A DNA stretch of 64,000 nt from Batillaria attramentaria. Taxonomy: Eukaryota; Mollusca; Gastropoda; Batillariidae. Positions 45,793 through 59,177 of the stretch are shown here, piece after piece; the stretch's first letter is position 1; every line of letters starts with the position of its first letter. The notes below the pieces were generated by a model. That model saw only the letters and a program-made list of their open reading frames with translations, did not search any database and had not been told where the DNA came from. A program made the position numbers and the translations under genes. The stretch spans positions 349,501 to 413,500 of the forward strand of contig JACVVK020000347.1 of NCBI GenBank assembly GCA_018292915.2, given 5' to 3'.

Positions 45793-45866
45793 CCCTCCTC
45801 CCACCCCCACCCTCCCCCCACCCCCTCCCCCCGCCCCCTCCCACCCCCCGCCCCCTCCCACCTCCC
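45793..45866. repeat. C-rich tract, G-quadruplex-capable on the minus strand
   Basis: Runs of CCCC separated by A, T or G (CCCCCACCCTCCCCCCACCC..). No coding signal. Confidence 0.7.
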
Positions 45867-46395
45867 GTTGTTCAGTTCGCCTCGTCAGTCTGTTCTCGAT
45901 CGACCTGTAGTTCAGCCTGTGACACATGCAATAACTCTACAATATCACCCTTGACTACACTTCACACATGCAATATCACCCTTGACGACAAGTGCACGTT
46001 CTACAGCCCACAAATCGTCCTATCGCAATACTCACATTCTGTCAGCAACAGACGCACTCAGTGGGATTGTTGCTGGTGTGTTATTTTTTGTTGTTCAACG
46101 CCACTCGCTCTCGTCATTACTTGTAGTGTGGACAGCCTTGCCACACGCCATGGTCACTGGGGTTTCAAACAATGGATGTCAGCAGTCTTGCGCCTGAAAA
46201 ACAGAAAGAAAAAGAAACTGAAACACCTTTTTTTTATAGAGATGACAACAACATAGTGAAGTGTGCGTGGGTGAGAGGAAACTGCTTCATAAACTGACGA
46301 GCACTGGCCGGCGACTGACACCTAGTACCTGTCTTCAGTGTTTGGGACGTCAAAACTAGAAGGAAAACACTTGCAGGCTCATCCGGCATTGAGAG

Positions 46396-46567
46396 GGTGG
46401 GAGTGGGGGTTTGGAGTTTAACGTCCTTTTCCACCACACAAGGGTGATACCAAAGACGGGGCAACGAGAAAAAGGCCAGCACAAATATTTGGCCCCAGCC
46501 GGGATTCGAACTCACGACCCGAGCATTGAAAGTCCAACGCTCTACCATTCGGCCACCCCGACTCCCC
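46396..46567 (-). mobile_element. tRNA-derived SINE, minus strand
   Basis: Flanked by CCGGCATTGAGAG (46383-46395, 46568-46580). Full-length and close to consensus, so a recent insertion. Confidence 0.9.
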
Positions 46568-46683
46568 CCGGCATTGAGAGACAAGCAGTGCAAGTCAACA
46601 TACATTCTGTTTCTTTACAGCACAGCACAGTCTCTGACATATATCCATACTAGGCTACTTCCTTTTGTACACCTAACCAACCT

Positions 46684-47060
46684 TCATCATCATCATCATC
46701 ATCATCACATTTATACTGCGCAATTCTTGAAAATCCACCAACCCATGCACCAATCCACCAATCCCACATCATCCACACGCATGCAGAACAGCAGGCACCA
46801 CGGGTACATAAATCAGTATAACTAGAAGGAAAAGTTTAGAATAAAACGACAGAGTAGGTTGCTGTCTCACGCTAACAGGCAGTGAGTTCCAGACTGTTGG
46901 GGTGGTGAACCGGAAACAGCGTTCGTCAAAGGATTTCAAATTTCTCTTAGGAATTTTGAGAAGTTTCTCACTGGATGAGCGGAGGGAACGCGGCGGAGTG
47001 GAGGTGTAGAGTGAAGCGGACAAAGAAGACGGCGGGAGTGTAACATCAAAATGACGATAC
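46684..47060 (-). mobile_element. LINE 3' end, minus strand
   Basis: Reads LKSFDERCFRFTTPTVWNSL then PVSVRQ and LSFYSKLF, the usual C-terminal motif of non-LTR reverse-transcriptase proteins. A (GAT)n tail lies at 46684-46707. 5'-truncated. Confidence 0.75.
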
Positions 47061-49700
47061 GACAGAACTGCTAGCTTGTACTAGAGGAAAACTGCTAATG
47101 ATAAGAATTGTTACTGAGACCCACACGTGCAGTCCCACAATCCTGTATAAACGGCTCAAATACAACAAACAAATTTCAGAGTCACATTTAGAACAAGGAA
47201 ATACGTATTTGTGTATTTCGCCTGAACTGCGTGTATTTTCATTCCTTACGGAGTAATGAGTTCACACTGACAAAGCTTGAAAGAAGTAACGCGTAGCCAC
47301 AGTTTTTGTATTTCGTTTTATTTTATTTTTACTCTGTGTTTTCACACTGCCTGAAAATTCGGCTAGTGCCCCTCGAGGGAAGCGCGTCGCCACAGTGCAG
47401 CGCTGCCCCATTTTCCTCATAATGCATTGTGTGTGATTGTTTTCCATTCTGCGTCCTCTCCCATATGGAACGGGATCTTTACCGTGCACGCAGGATATCG
47501 TGCTTGTGTACACGAGGGCGAGACAGGCACCGTGAACGAGTCTGCACGTGATTTTGACTCAATTTGGAAAGGAAAAATCTTTACCAAATTCCTGCCTACC
47601 AAGGATTCGTACCAGGCAGCCCAGGATCCCGATTTCTAGACCAAATCCCTTGTCACACACAAGACACAATCAGCATGCGCTCCATTGGCAGGAAACTTTT
47701 TTCTTCTTGGGGGTGGGGGTGGGGCTGGGGGTGGGGGTAGGGGTGGGGGTGGGGGTGGTTCTACAGTTTACTGACGACTGAAGGAGGGGTTCAATACACA
47801 AGTTCAGAGTGTGTTAACACTTACATGAGTTCATGTTTTTCTGCGTACACAGTTTCCACCGCGAGTTTGGAGCCAGCCCACACACAGACTTAGAAGTCAG
47901 GAATCCGAACTGTGTAAACGGAAAACACGACCAAGCCCATAAAAATGCTGACCTTGCACAAAGAGGTCAAAAGTCAAACATGATATTTATGGATGTCAGT
48001 CTGTACTAGATGTGTCACTGAGAACACAAAGTCAGTGTGGTGTGTAGTTACTGGTTGTGTACACACTGAAATGTGAAGCGAGTCTTCAAAATACCTTTCG
48101 ACACTCCCTGCTTACTGAAGCTTCAGTGTTGTTTGTCAGTTCTTCGCCGTAATAGCAGTGCACTGGGGGTGGGGGTGGGGGAGAAGGGGGGGGGGGTACC
48201 GTTTCTAAAGCCAGCGCGAATGAAACACACAACGGTGGGCTAGTGGTGTCAGGGAGTGACATGGGTCCCGTCCGGCAATGAAATCAGCACACCGACAACC
48301 TCACAATCTACACTCGACAAAACCTCGGCTTACTGTTCGTTTCCCGTAGTAAACATACTCAGCTAGCGTTCATGTCCAAAGAACAAGGAGTCAATAGGAA
48401 AAAGGGGGGGCATAGGATAAAGTCGGTTCAGTAAACAGCGTCTGTAGCGGACCGGTGGACACGAAGAGCCCTATCAGGCAAATCTATGTCAATATTGACT
48501 CACGTTAACCCCCAGTGATAGCGTGCACACACAGACATCGGTCACCTCGCCCTCACTGTACTGCCAGCCTACAGCCGATACACACACGGTCTACTGATCT
48601 AGTCAGGCCTAGACTCCAGATAAAATCTTTACACAAACACACAATACGATAGTGCAGTGCTAAGGACCTTGCAAATGAATCGGTTGGCAAAACTTCGCAG
48701 CTGCGTTTGAGCTAAATGTGTTTGTGGTGTTCATCTTGCAAAGTGTCACTCGAAACTGACTGCACGAGCCTGTGTTGACCACATACAAGCACTTGAAACG
48801 AATCTTTGATGTTTCAAAAATGAATAGGGGGAAAACAGGCAACGAGTTTGATCGTACCGGACTGACCTCACTATTCCCCACCTACCGGACTGACCTCTCT
48901 ATTCCCCACCTCAATCTTGTGCTCAAAACTAAAAACAAAAAAAAAATACAATGTATAACAAATGTAGTTTGAACTCCTTGTCAAACGGCTATACGGGACG
49001 TTGTGTCGAACTGAAGAAGTACATACATATATCTATGAATATATTTTTTTTAAAGTGACATCGATGTTTTCGCCGTTTGAAAGGGCTGATGACAGTTATA
49101 AGTACTGAGGCGCGGAAAAGGTGTTACAGCTTATTAACAAAATATCCGCGAGAAACATGAACACCGGTTGCACGAGGAAATCAAGGTATGCACTAAACTA
49201 CAGAGGATGGATCCCTTAATTTGTTGTACTGATCTACATGTGGCACTACGCTACACAAACAAACAAACAGACAAAACAAATGCAGAAACAGTACCGCAAA
49301 CTGCTCACTTAGTGTCGAGGTGATCGGATCAGACTGATAGTCCTGTCACAGACAGCAAGCGTCACTAATCGAATCCGTTGTGTTCAGTTCCAACAGATAA
49401 AAACATTACACATGCATGTCAGGCTGTCATCCACACACACACTTCGCTCGGCGTCACACGTCCACAGTTTTTCGTTGAAAACAGGCACAGCAGTAACATG
49501 AGTTAAAGACGCTACGAGTTGCGCACGCTCCACTACTGTACACCGAACGGCGATACAAAAAGCGTTCAACACAGCTCCCCAATACAGACTGTCACAAACA
49601 CATACACAGACACAGACCGCTCTAGCTCTAGCTGTGACTGTGAGCCCCTCACGCTTCACGCCTTAACACGGCGTTTACACAACTCACTGACCTACCTGCG
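47061..49700. other. Gene-free stretch
   Basis: No gene or mobile element that I can support. It includes G-rich tracts at 47707-47757 and 48164-48198 with repeated GGGGGT, which could form G-quadruplexes, and a CACCTACCGGACTGACCTCT duplication near 48860-48910. Confidence 0.45.
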
Positions 49701-51946
49701 CTTAAGTTCACTAAAGATTTCCTGTTGGTTTTTGTCCGCGCGACGCTCTCCGCTCTCTAGCCCTCGCTTAATGCTCGGCTATTGGCCCTCTGACAGCTGA
49801 GCCAGGCTAATCCGTGATCGGAGTGTTTAGTGATTGCGTGCTCTGGCCACCGATACTACCCTGTGTGACGTAAGCTGTAGCACCTGTTGACGTGAAGTAA
49901 TGGGCGGTCACACGCCGCAACAGACGATCATTTACAGTACCTCGTTACAGACCCGCTGCCCCCCGGGCTATTGACAGTCACACTCCCGATTTCACGTCTG
50001 CTGGGACCCTGAGGTCCCGGGGCAAGTCAGTCTACTCGCCTATTCACACGGGACAGTAAATGACAAGAGACAACGTAATGCGTGAACTCACCAATTGCTG
50101 TAAAACAGTTGACAAGCGACAGCCTGGCCAAGTTACACACTCTTGCTTTACTCCCAACTCGGTCCGTATCGTTGCAAGCCAAACGTTCACGTTCACACGA
50201 CCAAAACACTGCGCGACGCCATGCTAAAACTGATAAGTCACGTGACTCCCTTCGGCAGCTAGCGACAGGGACGCGCTGTATTCGGCTCGGGATCAAAGCG
50301 ACACAAGCCGTGGCTGTTCACCTCACAGGTGGGTGTGTGTGTGTGTGTCAGTGCAGTGGGGGGTGTTCGGGTGATGTTTGTGACGTAAAAAATCGTCAGC
50401 ATCACATCATTACTGTCGGGAACTACCATAGAGAATCAACCACCTTCCTCTGTTTGTACCACTACGACTGCTACTACTACTACTACTGCTACAACTACCA
50501 CTACAACAGCTACTACTACTGCTGCTACTGTGTGGATTGTGTAGCTGCTTTTCCAAACTGCTTGTCTCAGCGCCACAAGCGGAACCCAAAAATCACGCTC
50601 ACGCGAATCACACGCATTCCTCATACATAAGGCATAAACAGATTACAATCACGTGGTGTGAAGACTGCGTCAGCTCAGCCGTAATGTCACGTAAGCCCCC
50701 CCCCCCCCAAGTGATGTCACAGTAGACAAATTCCTCGGTGCAACCCAAACCCCGATGAGTTTAATATAATAATACTGATATACTGTTTACATACACTTGA
50801 CAAATAGCGGTGTGGGAGGAACACCACTGGACACGCACGCACGCACACGCACAGTCACACACACACACACACACGCACACGCACACAAACGCACACACAC
50901 ACACACGCACGCACGCACGCACACACGCACGCACGCACGCAGCAAAAAAAAAAGAAAAAAAAAAAAGCGGTGATCACGGTTTTTATTGCTACATGTACTA
51001 CTGTGACCACAGCCGCCGATAATGGTAAGAAACTTCAGTGTGAAATTCAGTCCACCTAATATCGCTATGGATGACTGGACAAACGACTTGTTTCCCTAAG
51101 GACCTAATTAAGTGCACGTCAAATCATGGCGCTTATGCTCATACCAACTGAAGACACTCGACAATAACGCAAACACTTGATCCGAACGTCGCCCATTGTT
51201 CCTAAAAACCCGCCGGCTGCCACGCGCCCACGCGGCTTGAGAGGTTTTGACGGGCGGGGATCAAACACAAACCGCCTCCCTGCCCGGGGATGGGGCCGTT
51301 AGCGCCAGGGGTAACTGCCGCCCCCTGGGGAGCTGGACAAAGGGGCAGGGGCCGAGAAACCGACACATTAGTCTCCGGACCAGATGGAGCGAGTAGTGTG
51401 ACGGTTGTCGTGATGGAGCGAGTCGTGTGGTGATTGTCGTGATGGTGAGAAAAATCACGGGGTCCTGCTGAGAGACAGTGAGTGTTGTGACGTGTACTAG
51501 TGTTAGTCGGACAGGTCAACTTTACAAGACTGGACGTGTTGAACATTTACTGTGGGGGGTGGAAGTGGGGGGTTCTGGAACGGACAGAAATCTGAGGTGA
51601 AACGAAAGACTCTGAGGCGGCGATGTGACCAAAACAACAACAACAACAACAACAAACCAACAGAGATCAAAACATACGTGGACTGTTTGTGTGCATGTCT
51701 GTGCAAAACCGGAAACATTGCATTATGTCTGTTGAGCTTCCTTTCCGGTGTGCTACAAAAAACAAAAACCACCACCACCACCACCACCACCACCAACAAC
51801 AACAACAGCAAAATCAATTTAATCATTGTGTGTGTGTGTTGGGGGGGGGGGGGGGTAATAGGATTAATTTAAACCTTGACAAAGTGGCGTGCACCCTAAA
51901 ACTCACGCGCAGCAGGAACGTTGGAGACAGTGTGAAGCGCGCGCGC

Positions 51947-52042
<96 letters not shown>

Positions 52043-53330
52043 CATGTTAACATAGGTTTCAGTACTGTGTTTATACAATTTTCAGGGAATTTCCAGTGGG
52101 CAAGTGGATGCTGTAAGGGAGAGAACTGTGCCCATGTATGGAAAGAGTGATCACAAGATCTGGCAGATCTCAGCAGAGGAAAACAAAAAAATGGTTGGGA
52201 CAGGTGGGGGGTGGGGGTGGATGGGGTGAGAGAAAACAAGACTGGCGAAGTCCCCTGGATGTGTCCATGTTGTGTAGTGACCAGTCTCGACAGTTTTTTC
52301 GGTCTTGGCGACCTGTTCTGGCAGCACACCGTCGGCCATACCTGAAGGTGGCGCAGCTGTGACACACAAACAATACAGTTCTCTCCCTTGCAGCAAACAC
52401 AGAATCGTCCCCTTTCAGTAGTACTTTTCGCTGATGTAAACGTCACTTGATTTTTTTTTTTTTTTTAATGCAGTTCAGAGTAACTGTGGTCATGTTGTAC
52501 TAGGAAGGGCTGCATCATCATCATCATCATCATCATCAATGATACAGGAGACAGCAACATGATCGAAGGGACAGAACTGTGACCCTGTATAGTCATTGGC
52601 AGAACACAGGACTGGCTGTAAAGAAACTATGGGGCATTTGTTTGTCCATCTCAGTCGTTTTAACTCACTGGCAGGGGTGGGCCGGAGGGGGGGGGGGATC
52701 ATGGTGACTGATGTGTCAGTGAGTGATCGCTCTTTGACATTCTAGACACAAACACGAGCGTATGTGACAACAACCTCACACAAGCCCAAGGGGGTTGGGT
52801 GAAAGAGAAGGGGAGGGGTGGGGAGGAGGGGTGGGGAGGAGGGGTGGAGAGAGCGGACAGGTAGGAGGTTGTGCCGACCCCCAGGTGTCTTGACTCTCTT
52901 TCTCACAGAGTAAGTATAAGTTTGTAGGAAGTTCTACTCGAAATCCGTCATAAAGCTGGCGGTATGTTATCTCAGTCTGATTTACAGCTGAGCGAAGTGA
53001 GACGGAGACCGTGCACGTGCAACCCGTGTCACACGTGGGATGTACAACCAGGTTTCAAGTGTCCCGGTGCTGAGCAGCTTGAGGCGAGACAGGTGCCCCG
53101 GGTCTTGGTAGCCTGAAGCTGGAAGTGCCCCGGGTCAATGCAGCTTGAGGCTGGAAGTGTCCGCGAGTCAAACGGATCGGGGACTACACTCGAGACATGA
53201 GGAAGGCGTGACCACCACTCACCGACCGCTTGACACCATCGAGAGAGAGAGAGGGAGAGAGAGAGAGCCAAAAAAAAAAAAAAAAAAAACCAAAAAAAAA
53301 AAAAAAACCAAACCAAAAACAAAACAGCAA
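49701..53330. other. Gene-free stretch rich in simple repeats
   Basis: Simple repeats include TAC/CTA runs (50463-50530), CA/ACGC tracts (50855-50940), CAA and ACC runs (51636-51655, 51766-51812), GT tracts (51950-52040), an ATC run (52517-52538) and A-rich and GA runs (53241-53325). No exon is supported; the longer frames translate these repeats. Confidence 0.5.
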
Positions 53331-55319
53331 CAAGAAGTTTATGATGTGCAGGTGCGTGATGTTAAAAATACCGAGTGTTGACGAGAAGTGTGCCGGGTGT
53401 CAGCAGCACGCGAACCTAATGACAGATGAGTTTAGTGATCGTGAAATCCATCATTCTGTCACGTGGCATGTCGGAACACACTCCATCACGGGCGTTCAGA
53501 TTTCCCTCTACTGTTGGCAGGCGATAAAGGTCATGGCGACAGTCAATGACGGCTGTTGGATGATTTAGGAACAGCTGGACCTCCTGGAGGGTGATGTAGA
53601 GTGGAGGGTTTAATTATGGATGTGATATTATCGTTTGTAGCATGTGCATGAGAACCACGTGACACTAAATAACCCAGCGTTACAGCTATCCTTTGTCTTT
53701 CCTCGAGTCGTCAAGTAGGATTCCATTGTGTACTAAAACCAAACACTTGCAGCAGGCAATACTTTCGCCCATTGATTTCACAAGCCCTAGGTAGTGTAGT
53801 GTTCTTGTGATCTCAGAGCATGCAAACAGTGTCATAGACTCAAGCTTGACTGTTCCTCAGCACCCAGCCCTTGGTCACGTGATACAGCTACTGAGTTACA
53901 GTGAGCAACATGGCTCGGACGGGTGCTATAATTACGACCTGTACTAACAACAGAGCTACAACTACAATATATAATTCTGTGTTTCTTGCCACAGAGTTTA
54001 GACAGATGTAGTTCTGTGTTACTGGCTGCACTGTAGTGAAGTGTGTAGTGACCCGAGTAAATGGGAGTAAATCCCGACAAATCCTCACCATGTACATGGC
54101 TCTTGTTCAAGTTACCAACTCGGCGTTAAACCCACAAGTCACGCAGCCTCTCACCCGGCTAATACCTCAACAGGCTGAGACGAGCTGATTTTATAGGCAA
54201 AGAACAAGTGTTCTCGTTGTGTTTCCGCTCCATTGTCGCCGGACTCTTTTGATCCCACAATGCCCCACTTGCCTTCTGCCCTAGCCACGTGATCGGGATC
54301 AGGCAAGGGGCAGGCAACTGTTGAGGCAAAGGGCGTGTAATCTGGCGTAACGGGGACCGCGATGGGATCAGTACGTGAGTGTGCATGACAAGCTGTGGGC
54401 GCGGTAACAGAACATTAAACTACAACCCTTTGTTGACGACACGTGCCCTTTGTGTAAGAACCACATGAAAGCGGGCACAGTGTTGACTGTTGCCCATACT
54501 CGCACAAACCTCGCCTTAACCGTGTATGTAATTGTGCGTGGCAGAACTTGCAAGGAGGTTTAATTCATTTTAGAAGCCATTCGACTGAACTGACACTGTC
54601 TCTATAACTGACACGCAAAGTACTCGCCTTGATCACGTGCTCGTCCTTGTCTGATGACGTTTCTCATTTTACGTGTTGCTCAGCAAGTGGTTTCTCACGA
54701 CAGGCTTCGTAAATTTGTGTATAATTCCGAGATACACGACATGATAGGGACCGCCAGAAACAAAATGATTTCAATATTTCATTCAAATCTTGATTTATGC
54801 TGGTTTTAGTGTGCATTTTCCGGGTGATGGACGGTAGGTTGTCTGCCTGGAGGAGGGAGAGGGGAAGGAGGGGGGAAGCAGGAGGGGGGGGGGGTGTTAA
54901 TCACGATTACCATAAACACTGTTATTTCCAGCGACTTGCGCGTGAGTCGTTCATCATCATAAAGCTGTCACTGGCTGGATGACCCGTCCCCTTCCTCTCT
55001 CTCTCGGGTCGTGTGGACAACACCTGTTTGTGTAACCTGTCCATGACAGTCAAGGATACATCAAATGTGTCTGGATTGGACAGTGTTCATTTGGATTCTT
55101 CTGAAAGGGTAGCAGTAAATAATAATGCCCCCCTCCCCCCCCCCCCCCCCCAACTCCACCTGCCCTGTATGGCCGTCTCCAATCACGTTCATGGAGATGA
55201 CTTGAAACTCATCCTAACCTGCCAACCATCTATGCAGCTTTCATCCATACAGCTGAGCTATAGTGGCCATGCCAGGTATGAACCGCTGTAGTGTTGTGCG
55301 TGTAAAATAAAACCAGTTG
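53331..55319. other. Gene-free stretch
   Basis: No supported feature. Short open frames lack domains, start context or splice signals. Confidence 0.4.
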
Positions 55320-55982
55320 TTGATTTACAGACGCGCAAGCTATTTTTTAATGCGTACATCCGACCAAATATGGATTATGCGTCAACTATTTGGGACGGTT
55401 GTGATGAACTCCATGCTAAAAAGTTAAATTCCCTGTACCGACGCGGCATTAAGCTTGTCCTTCCCGACCCCACTCTCACCACGGATGAAAGGCTCACGGT
55501 GCTAGAATTTCAACCATTAGAAAAACATTTGGCCCTCAACAAATGCCTAATGATGCATAATGTTCTGAAAGGGAAAGCCCCTTCCTACTTGTCAAAACTC
55601 TTCAGGCCCAGTGACACCCGATACAGCACCTCGAGAAACAGTCTTTTTGTCACACGTCCACGTCTAGACTTGTTCAAGTCTAGTCTCTCCTATTCTGGTG
55701 CATTCATCTGGAACATGGTACCACCTGAGGTCCGACTAATTAACAACTTCTCAAGATTCAAAGTTCACGTGCGTCACAATTTTCTGACTAATAAATAATT
55801 TCTCATGGTTCTCACTAATCATCGGGAAAAAATGTCTTCCCCTTACTGAGTTTTTAGTTCTTTGAATTTTTATGTGTATTTCTCGTATTTGAATTGATAA
55901 CTTCTTATTATTTGCATAAGCATTTACGCTGTAATGTTCGTGAAATGGGCTGTAAAGCGTGAAAGTGCTGGTCAGTCCGCGC

Positions 55983-56049
<67 letters not shown>

Positions 56050-56172
56050 AATATTAGTGATGATGATACATTTTGTGTGTTTTATTAGTGTAGCAAGGAC
56101 AGATAGTAAGAGGGATCTGTGCGTCTATTATCTCATTCTTGAAAAAAATAAAGTTTCAGTCAGTCAGTCAGT

Positions 56173-56178
<6 letters not shown>
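55320..56178 (+). mobile_element. 5'-truncated LINE (reverse-transcriptase C-terminus)
   Basis: The frame is open from about 55331 (TRKLFFNAYIRPNMDYASTI, WDGC) through SLYRRGIKLVL, KCLMMHNVLKGKAPSYLSKL and SLSYSGAFIWNMVPPEVR to a stop at 55796. These motifs are typical of the region after the polymerase domain in Jockey/CR1-type elements. The 3' end is AAAAAAATAAAGTTTCAG with (TCAG)n. The frame is undamaged, so insertion is fairly recent. It differs from the hairpin-tailed LINEs at 40 and 45 kb. Confidence 0.8.
55987..56047 (+). repeat. (GT)n microsatellite in the LINE 3' UTR
   Basis: About 29 GT units preceded by GCGCGCAC. Confidence 0.95.
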
Positions 56179-56248
<70 letters not shown>

Positions 56249-56249
56249 C
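56176..56249 (+). repeat. (CT)n(CA)n after the LINE tail
   Basis: About 18 CT then about 17 CA units, seeded from the (TCAG)n tail. Confidence 0.95.
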
Positions 56250-56433
56250 GGTATCGTACTAAGGACGTTTATTCCAGTACTGTGAACGACTGAACAAAGA
56301 TTGGGAACGTCATCATACGACATGGCAGGCAGGTAACCATGGTAACCAGGTGACCAACGTCTCTCAGACTGTTTCCATCTTCACCACAACCAACAAGGAT
56401 TTACAGCCGAGGCTCATACTTTCAAAATACATT

Positions 56434-56439
56434 TTTATT
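56434..56439 (-). terminator. Polyadenylation signal of the NPY-repeat gene
   Basis: AATAAA on the minus strand, about 380 bases after the stop codon at 56822. It is the first such signal downstream. Confidence 0.4.
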
Positions 56440-56821
56440 CGCCACAAAAGTCATTATGTGTATGTGAGTATGTTTGTGTAATATGAAAAATGCTTGCCAA
56501 AGATGCATTTTTGGGGTCATGCAAAAAATCAAAGCACAGTTATTTGCAGAGTGGAATATTCAATACATGACTGTGATAGGAGAGAAATGTAGGGCTTATG
56601 AGTACAGAATACACAACCAAAAACATCATATCTCATAAAACGAACAACCACAAAGGAAAAGCACCCCCTGGGGGCGATATTAAGCAGCCTCTAAAACATT
56701 TCAATTTACAAAGTGTCCTAAGTAATGGGCATAGTATTCGCGTTCAGTTTCCTCTCATTGCCCAGTAAGACCCAGCTGAGGCCCAGTTAATGTCTAGTTC
56801 ATGCCCAGTTATTACCCAGTT

Positions 56822-57366
56822 CTATTGGAGACGAGCTGACTCAGCCGCACCAGGGTCAGGTAAGTCTGGTTGGTCTGCACCCACCATGAGTAGCGGCCCC
56901 TGTCCGCCACCAGACCCTGGCGCCCCAACGATCTGAGACAGCCCGATATTGTCGTTGAGGACCACGTGACTGTTGCTACTTCCGGTTGTGGTTGGAATGG
57001 GCATGGAGGACACGATCCGCTCTGGAACCCGAGACGCCGTGGAGCGCACCACTGTCCGCTGAGACAGCGGGAAGTCAAGGAGAGGGTTCACGCCAGCACC
57101 GCCTGCCTCGGGATATGCCACATTGGGGTTGGTTGGGGGGACATAGGGTGGGTTGTAGGGGTTGTAAGGGTTGTAGGGGTTGTAAGGGTTGTAGGGGTTG
57201 TAGCCTTGGTTGTAGAGATATGGATTGTTAAGACCCTGTAGCTGGGTAGCCGCCAGCTGGTTCCTCAAGGCCAGGTTGTTATAAGCCAGGTTATTAAAGG
57301 CCAGGTTGGTATAAGCCAGATTGTTCAAGAAGGGAGTTCTTCTCAGCACTCGGCGAAACGGTCTCC
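56822..57366 (-). CDS. NPY-repeat gene exon 2
   Basis: Acceptor AG at 57368-57367. Encodes GRPFRRVLRR.., the NLA and NPY repeats and the C-terminus to TAG. The open frame without ATG at its start is what reveals the intron. Confidence 0.7.
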
Positions 57367-58090
57367 CTGAAATGAAAACATCAATATTACAACCACCTGA
57401 AGGCCCAGTGCAGCTCGGGAAAGATGACGTGATTGTGAGGCATCAGCCATCACGAGTGGTTGTGTTGTTTGTATCACTCACTCAAGCACCTCAGTTAAAA
57501 GAGCTAATGTTAGTTACCACTCTGATGTTCACAGATCGTGCACAGCTGTTTTCCGGATGTCCAGCATCACGACACTTAGATACCGAGACAGTGACAACGT
57601 CTATAATGTTGGCACTTAGCCGACAGAAGCGTACTCGAAGACGCGACGACCACACTGAGCGTCCCAGTGTAACAACAGTTTAGGATTTGAATGTTCGAAA
57701 GCTCGCGGAAAGTGTAAACCACATTGTATCGCATTAAGAGCGACTGCCATCCTCAACACGCCAGTAAGTATCAACACGCCAGTAAGTATCAACACGCCAG
57801 TAAGTATCAACACGCCAGTAAGTATCAACACGCCAGTAAGCAATAGATAGAGAATGTACTATAACAGGTAGATATGAATCACGTGACCCACCTCCTCCAA
57901 AGAATCCTCCCCGGCCCCCGAAAAATCTCCCTCCGCCTCCCACCCCTCCTGTTGCTGCCACGTTCCCTCCCTCTACGTTGCGGGGTCGTCTGTCGCCGGC
58001 CAATACACGTAGTGGTCCCTGACACAGGACAGTGCCCAAGGTCAGGCAACTCAGCACGGTCAACACGGTCAGCAGACGTCTGGTGTCCAT
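56822..58090 (-). CDS. Small secreted Gly-rich / Asn-Pro-Tyr-repeat protein
   Basis: Two exons on the minus strand, 58090-57892 and 57366-56822, joined in phase 1 (GGAG|GTGGGT donor, TTTCATTTCAG acceptor), give 247 residues. The start has a strong context (CACCATGG). The product has a signal peptide (LLTVLTVLSCLTLGTVLC), a Gly-rich segment (GGVGGGGRFFGGRGGFFGG), basic RPFRRVLRRTP, an Asn-Leu-Ala repeat (NNLAY, TNLAF, NNLAY, NNLAL), six NPY units and a polar C-terminus. No globular domain is visible. Such low-complexity secreted proteins occur in shell, egg-capsule and mucus matrices of molluscs; that role is a guess. Confidence 0.7.
57757..57843. repeat. 18-bp repeats in the NPY-gene intron
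   Basis: About five copies of AACACGCCAGTAAGTATC, close to the exon 1 donor. Confidence 0.9.
57892..58090 (-). CDS. NPY-repeat gene exon 1
   Basis: Encodes MDTRRLLTVLTVLSC.. through the Gly-rich stretch. Reading on past the donor enters the 18-bp repeats (YWRVDT repeats), which is not plausible protein. Confidence 0.7.
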
Positions 58091-58133
58091 GGTGACGGGT
58101 ACGTCTCTCCGATGCTACACCTGGCAATAACAT

Positions 58134-58842
58134 ACAATGTTGATTTAAACATGGTTTTTATTTCGCTGGCCAAGTCAGTTGCACAAACACGTATTTACTG
58201 AGGCGGTGGCAAGAGGCCAGAGGCCAGGAGCCTATGTACAGCCTCCGCCTGTAAACATTTACAACGTCAGTAGTACGGCGATACTGTCACAGCGTAATGA
58301 TAACAGTGAAAAGACAGGAGAGGGGAGGAGGGAAAGTAAGAAGAGGAGAAAGTGAGAAGAAGAGAGAGGGATGGGAAAACATACAGTGTTAGTGTTAATT
58401 CATCATAATTACGTGACCAGTTTAGCCCGCCATTGTAATACTGTCAATATGTGTTTGTCCTACACTGAGCATTATCATAAGCGGTGCTGGTTTTATGCTC
58501 ACTAATTGTTTACTTGTACGACTTGTATTGCAATAAACCTGTTTAAATCAACAACATACACCCGTAAAGAAAGACGATACGTGTGCAACAGGGGGTGGGG
58601 GTGGGGAGGGGGGGGGGACGTTAGGAAAAAGCAACCGGAACACTATACCACTGTCAGCGCTGAGTGTGTCAGCCGGATGTTGATGATTTTGGTCATCACT
58701 TTACAAACTGTCTGGAACCATCCACATGTTTTCCTGTTTTGAGCAGATATATATGGCACGAAACATGTATAATGTTCGTTTCAGCAATTCCAAGAGGTTC
58801 TCGTTACTTGTATCCAGCCTAGCCTGCATCCCTAACACGAGC
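58134..58842. other. Upstream flank of the NPY-repeat gene
   Basis: No further exon is certain. TTATTGCCAG on the minus strand just before the start (about 58124) could be the acceptor of a 5' UTR exon. GA-rich sequence lies at 58310-58375 and a G-run near 58600. Confidence 0.4.
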
Positions 58843-59015
58843 GGGGAGCAGGGATAGCCGAATGGTAGAGCGGTGGACTTTCAATTGTCGGGTCGTGAGT
58901 TCGTATCCGAGCTACGGCCAAATAATTATTTGTGCTGGCGTTTTTCTCGTTACCCCGTCTTTAATATCACCCATACGTGCTGGAAAAGGATGTTAAACTC
59001 CCAAACACACACCCT
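58843..59015 (+). mobile_element. tRNA-derived SINE, plus strand
   Basis: Flanked by TAACACGAGC (58833-58842, 59016-59025). Slightly diverged head (GGATAGCCGAATGG) and full body. Confidence 0.9.
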
Positions 59016-59177
59016 TAACACGAGCTATGTAGCTGAACAGACGTTACCCCCCCCCCCTCCCCAAACAACCACGTTAACCCCCTACCCGACCATCCAACGC
59101 ATGATTAATCTCATGGGGTGCCAGGACAGACAAAGCTGTGAAACGGGACAGTCAATTATCAATGATCAATGAACAAT

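Noticed and set aside
47262..47781. Overlapping small frames around 47.3-47.8 kb
   Set aside because: Both strands are open over the same bases with no start context or domain. The G-rich part is simple repeat.
50082..50630. 182-codon frame
   Set aside because: The C-terminal half is a translated TAC/CTA trinucleotide run and the N-terminal half has no domain.
51823..52446. 207-codon minus-strand frame
   Set aside because: Dominated by a His-Thr repeat from a GT microsatellite. No signal of a gene.
57734..57891. Continuation of NPY-gene exon 1 as YWRVDT repeats
   Set aside because: It reads through a good donor into an 18-bp intronic minisatellite. The spliced reading joins cleanly to the NPY exon.
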